Shown here piece after piece: positions 23,301 to 33,858 of a DNA stretch of 64,000 bases. The stretch is from contig OZ038423.1 in the NCBI GenBank assembly GCA_964036155.1, forward strand, positions 8,013,249 to 8,077,248, read 5' to 3'. The notes beneath the pieces were generated by a model. That model was not told the DNA's origin. It ran no database searches and worked only from the letters and a program-made list of their open reading frames with translations. Position numbers and translations under genes: made by a program. Position 1 is the stretch's first letter; every line of letters begins with the position of its first letter. The stretch is from Diploscapter coronatus. Lineage: Eukaryota > Nematoda > Chromadorea > Rhabditida > Rhabditidae.

Positions 23301-26300
23301 AAAGTTCGTAGTTCTCACAATATTTCCGACAGCGCAGTGTTTTTCGGCTAATTTGAATTGACCGACCTGAGCATTATCCGACCTAAACATTGGAGGTCCA
23401 TTCTTCATTCCGCCCATACTCAAGTTAGCATTCGAGACTGGAGGATTGGGTGCCTGAAAGTATGAAAACTTTTTCCGCTGACGGTGTTTTCCAAGGTTCA
23501 TAATAGCCATATCCGTCTAAGTTTGATCAATAGCTTTCGTACCTTTCCTGCATTAGAATTAGCAGGAGCGTTGAAGAATCGCATAGGAGTCTGAGTTGGC
23601 TGCTGCTGTTGCTGTTCATTGCCTTGAGCAAAGGGCAGATCATTGAGGATGGGAGGACGGGATGAGAAAGCATTCTGAAAGTGGAAGGATTCAATCGGAA
23701 GTGCAGATCAAGTTCTTGGTAAATGTATTTCTTAATGCCTCATAATTCTAGCAGTCTCAATTTCAACTTGTTTTGACCTGAAAGCTGCCAGTCTCCTTCT
23801 GCTGTTCGACCTGATTGAGCTGATGCGCCTTGCGGAAGATGTCGCTCGTTATCACAGGACCATTGACAATTTGAGGCTGAAATGAAATATTTAAAAATGG
23901 CTTCCTGTATTTACAGGCGGAAGGGAGAGTAGAAAATGTAGGAAAAGCGGAGACATAAGAAAGAGTCGCCTGTAAATAGTCGCATGTGTATGCAAGTCGT
24001 ATGAAAATACAGGAATCCCTTCGAAGTATCCAACAGGAATATTCAAAAACGAGAAATCTGATCATTTTCACAGAATATGAAATGTTTTAAAAAATCGAAA
24101 TTTCTTGTATTCTAGCAGTTTCTCTGGGGATGGTATGAAATTTTCAGTGAAAACGAATATGGGATGGACCTGTTGAGACGAGTTATCGACCTGCGGTCTG
24201 GTTGCATAGACAGGCTTGCCGTAATCGTCATCGAAGGGTGGTCTGCCGGAGGCGTGCTTATTGAAGTCGTCATCGCTCTGCACGGACTTGGAATGGATCG
24301 GGTGAGGCGCGTTATTGCCTCCCCACGGCTGCGAAATCACTTGAGCGACCGAGTTCAACGAGCCTGAAAATGTGAGAAATGACAAAAGTGGATTTTGCCG
24401 TGATGAAATGGAACAAAATAGTACAGCATTTTTCTTTCAACCACTTCTGCACAGCTATTTCAAAAGTCAGAAAATAGTGTGAAGAGTGAAGAGAGAAAAA
24501 TGAAGCACGATTTACAATACGAGTATGAAGTTTTCAATTGCGAATTCAGGTCGAAGACCCTGCGATTTTCTCGATATAAATTCAGATTCAGATTCAGATA
24601 GTCGATAATTTGAATTGGTTTTCAACCTTGTGCTTCATTCTTGGAGGGGGAGTTGTTTGCGTTCGCAGAGCCCAGAGCACCGGCCTTCAACTGTCCAATC
24701 ACAGTGTTCATTTCAGTGCGCGAAGACAGGAACAAACGAATCTGGAAGCACGCTAATTTCAGCATAACAGTTACGTATATTTTCTCTAGAGATTTTTAAT
24801 CTAGTCCTTTAGGGCGCGTACAGAGTCGGCTCGTGCTCATATGAGCCGAAAAAATAACACGCGAAAGTGAGAGACGAAAAGAGGCATGTCTTTTCGTCTC
24901 TCAATTTCACATACTATTTTTTCCTGCTCATTTGAGCCGAGCCGACTCTGTACGCGCCCTTAGGAATTCACTAGAAGAACTTTCAGTGTAGCATAATTAT
25001 GCCAGTATTTAGAGTTTATGATAAGATTTCGATAGTATCCACTAATATTTTACCCCCTATTTTCTTTCCAACCATTTTAAGGATGATGCATTTCCCAGCG
25101 GAATAGAACAGGAAAGATGACAGAAGGAAGCTTTTGGTATTAGTATAGAAAATTCACATAAAATATAAATGATTCGGTTAGAAAATAAAGAAGCCCTAAC
25201 TTCATTTGATTATATTTCTCCCCACTTTCATCTTTTATCCAGCTTGCAGGAATACTGTAGCGGCAAATAGCGCAGCATTTTACGATAGCTTTTCTTGTAC
25301 GTGACCGAAATGTATCAAATCGATGTGAACTATCGAAATGCATAGCATCATGACGATAGAATTGTGAAAAGGATAAGGTGTAGAATCGATAGATCCGAAT
25401 GATATTACTTGCACGCCACACAAGCATGTTGCACACTCTTTGCAACTCGTTTTTGCACGAGTCCCGCCTTTCTCTTCCTATACTATTTCTTTCATCCCCT
25501 CTTTTGTCGTCTCTATGAGAACGAGTGCTATCTCCTTGCACTAAATAGCACCCCAGCAGACGAAAAAGGGAAGGTGGGACATAGAGGGAGTAGGGATGCA
25601 AAATGCGTGCAAAATCCTTATCATGGTGTGAAAAAATATGATGATCTCTTTCGTTTTCAGCAAATTACAGTAGGGATAAATTCGCAGAAGTGCGCAATCG
25701 TCGAAAATGCGAAAATCAGCTCAATGTCAAACTGTAAAATGTCGTTTTCAGGGGTTTTTTTTTCAAAATTTTACAATTCGAAGATAAAAGTTTCAAATAA
25801 TACGATTATTTGAACATTTTTCCGTTTTCCGCTGAAACTTAACCGAGAAATAAACATTTTTATGGACGATCTATAGATTTGTGCGAAAAATGGTCCTCTC
25901 ACGTTGATCAACTTGCCAAGCACTTCTTCAAAGACAAAGATTATTAATCCGCTCCACGAAACTCAATTCGGCTAGATCAAAGCAGAAAGCATCGTTAACT
26001 TTAGCGCGAAACGAATATAGCAATCGGGATGTTCTACTTCAGAAGAATACTATGAAAGTTGGGAATCATTCAGAATTTAGAAATGTTCGGGTAAGAATGA
26101 CAGATTTGTATGAATTTTTCTGCACTAAAACTATGAATTTGGTGAATTTCATCGAAATTCTCAATATTATGAGGCCTAATCTTCCCAATAAAGCTTTCTA
26201 TCGACTGAACACATCGAAGATTACAGAAATGGACGAATCGAAGTCAACCAAAGAAGCTAGTCTGTCCAATTTGAAGTTTTCCCTCCTTGTCTAACTCCAT

Positions 26301-28238
26301 ACTTAGAGAAGCCAAGTCAATTTTCGGAATTGATAACCATCGAAAATCTTGGTAGTTTTGACAGCGACGTTTCTCCAAGCCGAATCCTTTTTAGATCTCC
26401 GAAAATGGTTCAGTGTGAGCAAAGCAAAGTTATATGCCCATTTTTGTGCTCGGTATTTTTCTGCAGCCACTTCCCAAATTTCCTCTCCAGTCATTTTCTA
26501 CAGTTTTCGATATGATATCGAACTTGAATTTTATTGTCAAATTTGTCATTTTTGTGAAGTTTCAATACATGACTTCATTATTCAGCCACAACGCATGGTG
26601 GACAACTGCACTTGGTGATAAAACAGTGTTTTTTCGCCAATTTTTTCATTGCGTTTGCTACTTTGGGCTATCTCCTGGTGGAAAACGGTGAAACACGTGG
26701 TAAGCAAATCGATATCGTAGTTTCAGAATCCGTTTGTACATTTCGTGAATAAGGCTTGATTTTCGAGATGTCATGATCGCGATATCCAAGGTTCGCGATT
26801 TTTGCTGATTTCGGGGAAGTGCCCAACTACAAAGTTTAAGAAAAAAATCAACCGACTGTTGTGCAGGAACAACTTTCCGTGATTATCAGTTAGGAACCCA
26901 CCAAGATGAACCAGAAAGTGGTTGAAAACTTCGAACGCATAGTTCGAATGCTAATTTTGGCATTCTGCAACTTCTATCCACTTTTATAAAAATGTCTTTT
27001 CATGAGTAAAAGAAAAATTGCAGGCATGATTTTGCGTTCTAGCAATAGTGAACGCTTTCCATGCTAAAATTTTCATGAAAAAGCCTAATTTATCTTCTTT
27101 CGCAACTTTTGATGGTTATCTGTTTTTGATTTCTCAATCTGACTATGGATGAAAGAACTGTTAAACTCGTCTTCTTCAAATTTGTTCCTTCTATGCATGG
27201 AATCTCCCTTCATATTTTAAACCAAGTTTCGAGATAGTCCCTAGGTTTATTTGTCGATTTTTATTTGATTTGGATCTTTTATCGATGGAAGATTCTCGAT
27301 TCAACGACGATTTCATGGGGTCAGAGGAAATGTACGACGAATTTAACGACACCGATGTTCGAAATTGTCGATTTACGAAGAGAATACGAAGACATAAGGA
27401 CCAATTAGATGTTTTGCGAGTCACCGAAACTTTTCCCAACAATATGAACTTTCATGAAAAATGTTATCATAATCAAGTCGATAAGAAGAATGAAATAATC
27501 CTTTTCTGGAAAAATCCAGAAACAGGGTTTGTAAAGATTTTTTTAATTTATGGGATGTCAGGGTCGTCGTGATGACAAAAATCAAAATTCAGGAATTATC
27601 AAAACCACAATGTTGCAGCAACCTTATAATAGCGCATAATTTGACTGTTTCACTAGGTTAGTTAGCATTTCATTATCCTATCAAATTCATGAGTTCATTG
27701 AATCGTTATTCATTCATTTTTCATTTCGGACTTTCCATCCCTAAAATGGAAACTTTCTCGATTATTAATTAAAGTATCATTCTCCTCAGGTCATCTTTTT
27801 GGTAAATTATTCAAGGCAGTTGAATGATAATTTAATGAAACTTTTTTCAGAAAGAAAAGTGAAAATTAAATTCAATTTCAAAAATTCAAGATATCAAATT
27901 GAAGTTGTTCAGAAGAATGATAATCAAGTTTCAGAAATTTCAGATTTTTTGATTGATACGAAATCTAAAAATTAACTATCTTTCACTTTTTCCATCATTT
28001 AGAATACTTTAATTGCAATTTGTTAGTTGAGTACCTCTTCTCCATGAATTTTCCCCCTGTCGCGTCGCATAGCCTGCCTAGCATCTTCGTCGGTCGCGAA
28101 AGCGATGAACGCATCTCCTTCAGGGCCACCGACGATGTGCACGCAACCCTCGGGGATCTTGAGTCCTGCGAAGAAGGAACGAATGTCCGCTGCAGAGGCC
28201 GACAACGGCAGGAGCTGCAGTCGGATGATCACAGACAT
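17387..28238 (-). CDS. rbm-12: RNA-binding protein 12 (RBM12/SWAN-like), multi-RRM
   Basis: A predicted nuclear RNA-binding protein of about 985 aa in 19 exons. Exon 1 (28035-28238) begins MSVIIRLQLLPLSASAADIR and continues FFAGLKIPEGCVHIVGG and AFIAFATDEDARQAM, the distinctive first RRM of the RBM12/RBM12B family; exon 2 (24627-24741) completes it with IRLFLSSRTEMN. A long Pro/Asn/Gln-rich linker follows (for example RPPFGIPPANIRQFFPG), again typical of RBM12. A second RRM (MYIELSRLPLEMLQ...HMHTLIRFSNPDDG, about 21490-21705) precedes an RS/RD-rich stretch (RDRERERERGRDRE). A third RRM starts NRWCVCMTNVPHKAKEDDVRK (about 20278-20430). The last RRM (VIMCENFPPNICLEDVLAFF...NVPTGECILSIA) ends LRGHKVNLRLS at a TAA in the 17387-17461 exon. 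Intron 1 is 3.3 kb and holds a MITE and unexplained ORFs. XRN2 follows at operon-like spacing. Confidence 0.9.
18190..18402 (+). CDS. Possible small nested ORF, 70 aa, antisense in an RBM12 intron
   Basis: A 70-codon frame starting MYRNEYLLTSNQNCGTYCDC and ending in a Lys/Glu-rich helix-like tail (ERVEKRKEEKREFME) lies inside an RBM12 intron on the opposite strand. The composition looks protein-like, but there is no recognised domain, no splice-site support and no Kozak or trans-splice evidence. Chance is quite possible. Confidence 0.2.
   Translation: MYRNEYLLTSNQNCGTYCDCTILLDENEKLGIFTWDKDKQVYITAYAHFLIDLAIERVEKRKEEKREFME
21267..21475. mobile_element. Inverted-repeat (MITE-like) element in an RBM12 intron
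   Basis: The outer arms CTTATAAAAGCCGTATAC (left) and CTTGTAAAAGCCGTGCGTAC (right, reverse complement) pair. Further in, GATAGGGGTAGAGA and TAGGCTA on the left pair with GATAAGGGTAGGGA and TAGGCTA on the right. The roughly 210 bp stretch is a diverged palindrome with no coding capacity. A target-site duplication could not be fixed. Confidence 0.5.
24812..24959. mobile_element. PIF/Harbinger-like palindromic MITE, 148 bp
   Basis: The element starts GGGCGCGTACAGAGTCGGCT and ends with the exact reverse complement. It is flanked on both sides by TTA (24809-24811 and 24960-24962). The inner part (CTCATATGAGCCGAAAAAAT and GAGAGACGAAAAGA) also folds back, so nearly the whole element is one hairpin. 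TTA target duplications with GGG/GGC termini are typical of PIF/Harbinger elements. It lies in RBM12 intron 1 and has no ORF. Confidence 0.75.
25897..26294 (+). CDS. Unexplained ORF in RBM12 intron 1 (antisense)
   Basis: One frame stays open for about 130 codons from just after a TGA near 25894 to a TAA at 26292-26294, with a possible start at 26052 (80 aa, MKVGNHSEFRNVRVRMTDLY). It is Lys/Asn/Leu-rich with no recognised domain. It may be an exon of a nested gene, a transposon remnant or chance. Confidence is low. Confidence 0.2.
27263..27572 (+). CDS. Unexplained acidic/basic ORF in RBM12 intron 1 (antisense)
   Basis: A frame containing MEDSRFNDDFMGSEEMYDEF, then a basic segment (RFTKRIRRHKDQLDVLRV), is open to a TGA near 27572. 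Alternation of acidic and basic clusters is protein-like, and an A/G-rich 3' part could hide a donor, but no partner exon was found. It could belong with the ORF at 25897-26294 as a nested gene. No function is assigned. Confidence 0.2.
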
Positions 28239-29569
28239 CGCCCTGCTCTCACCGCAGCTCTGCTCAAATGAATGCACTCTTTCAGCGACGACAACTTGCT
28301 GCAACCACTTGCGAGAAGTAACCTTAAATTTCAGAAACATTAGATTATTGATCGATGAATCGTGGGCATACATACACGAAATTTCACGAAAAACATTCAG
28401 ACAGGAACAAAGTAGTGTGGAAAAGTGAGTAAAATGACTGCATTTTCCCACATCGCAACACTTTTTTCTTACCTGAAAGCTTAACAAAAATCGATAATGC
28501 ACGACGAATTGCGATACTGGAAAACATTGAAAAAAGTCACTACCACCTTAGTTTGCTTTTTCCAAATTTTGACTATCTGGAATTCCCACTCGCTATGAAA
28601 AAGTCGGATAAATGGATTAGGGGATGGTAGGGTGACCGCTAGCCTACCCCGAACCTAACCTATCAGTTGGTATCAAATTTGGCATATCAGACATCTCCTT
28701 ATATGGATTTATTTAGCTTTTTTCGTAGTCGGCGAAATTTCCAGAGCTGGTGGGTCACCACCAACAGTAGGGATTTCAGAGGACCCAAACTTACCCTTGT
28801 GAGCGATTATTCTATTGAAAAATGCCAATCTTTTTAGAAAATAATCATTCGATCAGTTCGTGAGCGATTTAAAAAAAATAAATGGACTATTCAGAAAAAC
28901 GAGCAGAAAACAACTCTAAAAATATGAAATAAGCAATTGATTTGAGGACGAGTAGAAATTCAGGAATTGCGAGAATTTTCACGGCTCTGCTACAGATTCA
29001 ATCATCAGACAGGATAATCAGCCTGACAGGTTGATGGAACAACGATCACAGAAAATATCGTACGAAAATCACGAAAAATAGAAACCCAACTCATTTATCG
29101 ACCGAAGGCGAGAGAGTGCATGGTGAAATGAGAGCAAAGGAGAAGCGGTAAAGTGGATGGAATAGCATTGCGAAATAGGAGAGACTGAAAGATGCAGATA
29201 GGATTGTAAACGAAGGACAAGTTTGGTACCGATGGTAATTTTATTTGAAAAAAGCGAGAACGAGAGTAAAGGATAGAAAGATAAGGAAATTGATTTACGT
29301 GTGAATTATGCTATTTTTATGCTATCATCGGAAACCTCTATTTGGTGAATTCATCAGAACTTGTGATTCCTGTGTTGGAACCTTCGTTGTGAAATAAGAC
29401 CGTTAAACCTTTAGTTTTCGTTAATTACGTTACGGACTAATAATTATACATTCTTCTGGTATCAAATGAATTTTAAAATTAGATCGAGATCGAATTACTT
29501 CTTTCTGCCCACCATTGTGGCGAATCCTTTAATTGCGCTTAATCCTCGATCTAGCAATGAGCCTTGATC
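28239..29569. other. RBM12 upstream region
   Basis: This is probably the promoter and 5' UTR of the RBM12-XRN2 unit, next to the 3' end of the Ly6/ET-like gene. I see no ORF with coding character, no RNA gene and no clear repeat. Purine-rich stretches occur near 29100-29290. Confidence 0.4.
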
Positions 29570-30386
29570 CTAAACAAATTCGACCTCAAATTTTTCTTTT
29601 GAACCAGGGTAACATACTGTGATCGTTCCGCCATTACATCGATCGGACTCATTACAGCAACAAAATGTAACTTGTTTTCTGAAAGTGCTGTTTGAAAAAT
29701 GTCAAAATTTAGTCTGACCCTCCTAACTCTTGATTGAAGCACTTCGAGCCATAAAACTTGCAAATCATCGAATTGCATCCAGCCTTCTGGATCGTGCTGA
29801 AGGAAGCGAGATCTGCCGTTGCATTGTAGCAATAATCGGTATCCTTCTCACACACTTTTGTCTGCGTGCCAATTGTATTTCCTAAATAGTGAATATCAGT
29901 GTCAAATGAGGTGATCTTGAAGGATCGCATAACAAATACAAATTCCATCTGTTTTCAGAGTGTTTACCTCTATCACTAAAATAAGGTAATTTCAAAATTT
30001 ATCAATCATTGTTAGGAGAAAGTCACTCTGAGCTAATGGAAGTATAGAACTTCAGCATGTGAGTGATGAAGATATAACAAAAATTTCATTATTTTCACCA
30101 GAAATGTCATCTCACGCTATAACATATTTTCAAGCTTTTTCGTTCAATGAAAATTGTCAGAAATCAATTTTTTAAATTTCACATTTAGACCGCCTAATAT
30201 ATCTACCGCTATAAAGAAATTGTACGAAGTTCATCTTCAAATTTCAAATTATAAACTCTCTCATCATCGATTATTAGAGGATGAATTGGGTAGTCGATTA
30301 CCTTTCATGATCGAATATCCAGTGTAACATTCCAGACAATACACAATTGTAATCGATGATAGTATTACGAGGATTTGACGATGCAT
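29570..30386 (-). CDS. Small secreted Ly6/ET-module-like protein, 3 exons
   Basis: Exons 30302-30386, 29719-29881 and 29570-29678 join perfectly in phase (introns of 420 and 40 bp). The protein of about 118 aa starts with a signal peptide (MHRQILVILSSITIVYC). The mature part has the three-finger or ET-like cysteine layout of nematode Ly6-type proteins: LECYTGY at the N-terminus, VCEKDTDYCYN, AGCNSMICKFYGSKCF, and the closing FCCCNESDRCNG. About eleven cysteines suggest five disulphides. The C-terminus (KEKFEVEFV) has no hydrophobic tail, so it is probably secreted rather than GPI-anchored. Nothing in the context indicates a partner. The family call is fairly good; function is unknown. Confidence 0.8.
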
Positions 30387-31339
30387 GATGTCAGGTTTGG
30401 ATGTGGACGGGCAATTTGATGGGGCAGGGGATGAGGGACAAGGACCTGTCCGAGTTAGTCACTGCACTGGCGGAACTGCCTTTTGCCTGTTTCTGCCTCT
30501 CGATTAATCCAATTCACTTCACTCATCACCCACTTTCTCCTTCTTTTCCACTATTTTACCTGTCCGATGATGAGACTAAAATGAGAAATTGTGATAATAT
30601 CGACATTTGACAAGTTGATGAAACGATAAGATGAAAATTATTGTTGTGTTCATCTTCTTCTTCCATTTTTGAAACCATCTGTCATATGTTACCACTTACG
30701 ATATCAGTGTTATCATTCAACTCAATCAATTTTTCTTCAACTGTCAATGCTATTGCGCACTATCGAAAAACGGTCAATTGATTTTTTCCAGTTATGAATT
30801 TCATTCGAGTTTGTATGAATCATTATTCCGAATCAACTTCAAGCTTCTTTGAATTATTGACTTTCATTGATAAATTAGACGATAACAAAACATTACTCAT
30901 AAAAATGGAAAGATAAATAAATATCGTCAACAACAACAATTATGAATCTCGAGAGTGATAAAGAAGAAAAATGTTCCAACAATAAAAAAACAATTGGAAA
31001 ATGGAATTTAAAAGAAAAAGTGATAGGACAAGTTCGAATTTCATCCTTTTCAAATACTGTACACTTTGGAAAATGTCTCGTTACCATCGTGCGAGGTGAG
31101 ATCAGAGGAGATTTGCTTCTCGACTAATTGTAGCCCCTACTCCAGCCTAATAATCAATTGTTTGCTTTAGGAATCAGTACTTTCTTATTGTAAATGACCG
31201 ACTGGAGGGCGATCTTTATTCACCAAAGTGAGTCGTTTTATTCGCCAAAACTTTTGATGAATAAAGACGTAGTTTGGTGAATAACAACCTACACTCCTGT
31301 TTTCATACCTCACAGAATCTTTCACAACTGATACTGGTT
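30387..31339. other. Intergenic region between RAMAC-like and Ly6-like genes
   Basis: It contains the 5' flank of the secreted-protein gene and the 3' UTR of the RAMAC-like gene. A hairpin is present at 31216-31284 (separate entry). No other coding signal is convincing. Confidence 0.4.
31216..31284 (-). repeat. 12-bp perfect inverted repeat downstream of the RAMAC-like gene
   Basis: TTATTCACCAAA (31216-31227) and TTTGGTGAATAA (31273-31284) are exact reverse complements around a 45-bp loop that itself contains ATTCGCCAAAA and TTTTGATGAATAA-like pairs. It may be a small MITE or a 3' UTR stem-loop. It also supplies AATAAA signals on the minus strand. Confidence 0.45.
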
Positions 31340-32518
31340 CTAAACAAAAAAAATACGAGAAAATGTCTTACCTCCTCTTCCCCTGGAACGGAATCCTCCT
31401 CTGTCGCCGTAGTTCTGCTGGAAACCGCCTCCTCTAGAGAATCCCCTGCCACGTTGGCCTCTGAATCCGCCCCCGCCTCTGTGCTGATTCTGGTATCCGT
31501 AGCCGCGCCCGTACTGATCGTTCCGATAGTTGCGGAAATTGCTGAACAAATCAATTCGTTGTGAAACGACATGGAAAGTTGATCTCGATTTTGGTTTTAC
31601 TGATGAATTTCGTCGATAGAATTTACCTCTGAAGCTATTATGCTTTTTTTAGAAAGAAACTAACTTACAAAGTTCATGAAAGAGTAACGATTTTAGAAGT
31701 TATGCAGTTGAAAGTTCAAAATTGTAAAGATTCGAAATTTATTTCGACAGATTTTCTTTAAAACTCGGAATTGCACATACCCATTGTCAAAGAAGGGTCT
31801 CTCAACGATGACCGAAGGGAAGCCCTCGGCAACCTTGGCGTAGTCCGGGTCTTCCTGAAAATAATCACATTTCAATGATAACGTTATCAAATCTAAGAAA
31901 ATTTTCTTCAGGATTTCCAAATCAAAATTACGAGCAAATGCAATAAAGCAGTGCTTCGTTCTTTCTACTCAAATATTCAGGCTGCTTTCAGTTCTACAAT
32001 GAATGTAGAATGTAAATTCCGCATTCTGCTCAAAATTGGTGGACAGCCCAAATAGAGTATGCTGATTAGGATATTAGGGTAATAAAGCTAGGAAACGTTA
32101 AATTTAGCGAAGTTCCCAGTCTGGCCGAAAAGCTCCCTTTTCTGCAACAGCAAATGATTTGACCGTCAGCTCTTGCTTTTTCAATATAAGTTAATTTTTA
32201 AATTTGTTAATGTTTCAGAAGTTGAATAAATGAAATTCACATTCAAACTAAGGAGCTAATCGCGAACTTTAGCGTCTTTTGATTTATTTATCGTAATCAG
32301 CATATTCGATTTGGCCTGTCCACCAATTTGCAGAAACAGCGTTTTAGTGTTTACGTAAGTTGTCATAATTTTGAGTCGTTAGAAAAATTGCATACCATAG
32401 TGTATCTGTTGGGGAAGAGGTTTTCGAGACTGGTCGTAGTGGCCGGTTCCCCTGCCTCTACAGCGCAATTGTCACTGCTCGTCGTCTCCACTGCGGTCGA
32501 AGTATCGGCAGACGACAT
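31340..32518 (-). CDS. RAMAC: Probable RAMAC (RNMT-activating mini-protein) homologue
   Basis: RAMAC is a small, mostly disordered activator of the mRNA cap guanine-N7 methyltransferase RNMT; its N-terminal segment binds the enzyme and its RGG-like tail binds RNA. Here exons 32396-32518 (41 codons), 31781-31854 and 31372-31541 join in phase. Residues about 31-65 (LENLFPNRYTMEDPDYAKVA then FPSVIVERPFF) match the family pattern of an (F/L)E-x-x-F-x-x-R-(F/Y)T helix, a D-x-x-Y, and a proline/PIVE-type element. The rest is an Arg/Gly/Asn/Tyr-rich tail (YRNDQYGRGYGYQNQHRGGG). The total of about 125-133 aa agrees with family size. The 3' end is uncertain: reading past the donor at 31371 gives a stop near 31340, or a further short exon may be used. 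Intron 1 carries an inverted-repeat element. The family is an inference from pattern, not a database match. Confidence 0.65.
32032..32329. mobile_element. TIR element in intron 1 of the RAMAC-like gene
   Basis: Terminal inverted repeats of about 36 bp: AAATTGGTGGACAGCCCAAA... at the left and AAATTGGTGGACAGGCCAAA... at the right, both continuing into TATGCTGATTA. Roughly 300 bp in all with no transposase. A target duplication was not recognisable. Confidence 0.6.
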
Positions 32519-33858
32519 TTATTCTGCGATTTGAATAAGCCATTACCAAAATTATCCACAAAGGGAAAATTCGAAAAGTATTCTTTCGGAATGAATTCAA
32601 CAATCCTCAATAATCATTTTCATTCGAAGATAAAAATTTCAAATTATTTACTTCATAGTACTTTCTATGATAAAAATCGAAACGGAAAAGAAAGAAAGAA
32701 GCTTCCGTTTCCTGTGCCTCCAAGTTGAAACCCAGAAAAGGACTCATAATAGTCAAAAATGGAGCTGAAAAGATAAAATAGATTCGAGCGAAAGAACAAT
32801 AAAATGAACATGAAAAAGAGCGAAATGAATGAGAACGAAGATGAAATTGAAAATGAGAAAAGATTACCCGCAAATAACTAACAGGACAAAGTTATGTAAA
32901 ACACACTTTAATGGTGATGCTTGATTCTCTCCATTTTTAAAATTCAAGAAAAACTGTAGAAGATCAACGATGGAATCGAAATGAAAGAACTCACCTTAGA
33001 ACTTCTTGTAAGAATATGAATCAGTCACTTGTAAAGAATGCACAACTGACATAAGAAATTTTACATGAATCGAAATGTCTATGTTCGAAATGATAGAAAT
33101 TATTATATTTTTTTTTTATAATTTATCTCTCCATTTCCTATTCAGATATGCATATCTTACAAGGATTTTTCTGCATTTTGTCCTTTACAAGAAGTCCATT
33201 CAACCTTAAAAGACAATCAAAGTATCCAATCAAATTCAGTTAAAAATGCCAAACTTTACATTAGTACTCTGCATTATGATTAGGACCAAAATCGAATATC
33301 GAATATTGTCTAATTTTGTGAAATGAAAAGCGTGGACCTGCTTGGGAAAGAAGGAAGAAAGGGAAAGGACGAGCAATAGGGAAAGGCAAGGCTAAAACGA
33401 TTCAAGTTAGAGAATTGCATAGCTCAAATTTTGGTTCTCTAAAACTTTGTAATGAAGGAAAGCGAAGCAGTTAAGGGAAGGTATAGGACTAAATCCGTAT
33501 TCATATAAAATTGATCACCGATGATATATATAAATTTATCAAAGAGTTTTTGAGCTGAAAGTTCCTTCTTCCATCACTCAGAACATGTCGATATCAGACA
33601 ATAATCAGAAGTCTAATTGAACTGCAGCAAGTGAACAACTTTGTGGCAAACCATTCCCTGCTGCATTTTAATTGGAGACCTATTTGTTTCTTTCGATTTT
33701 TTCACGAGCAAGTTTACTGATATCTTATCATCAATGGTGAAATTCCATAGAATACGGTACCTGACGAAATGAACAGGAAGGGAAGGAGAATGGACAGAGC
33801 AGAGCAGACAATAGGGAATTGGAAATTTGACAGTCCATCATCTTCCTGATCGAACAGT
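32519..33858. other. Intergenic region RAB-10 to RAMAC-like
   Basis: AT-rich sequence that should hold the RAB-10 3' UTR and the promoter of the RAMAC-like gene. Purine-rich tracts occur near 32690-32860 and 33310-33380. No gene or repeat was identified. Confidence 0.4.

Noticed and set aside
26303..26494. 63-codon minus frame in RBM12 intron 1 (MTGEEIWEVAAEKYRAQKWA)
   Set aside because: Protein-like start, but it conflicts with plus-strand frames, lacks RBM12 homology and cannot be spliced in phase to RBM12 exons by visible sites.
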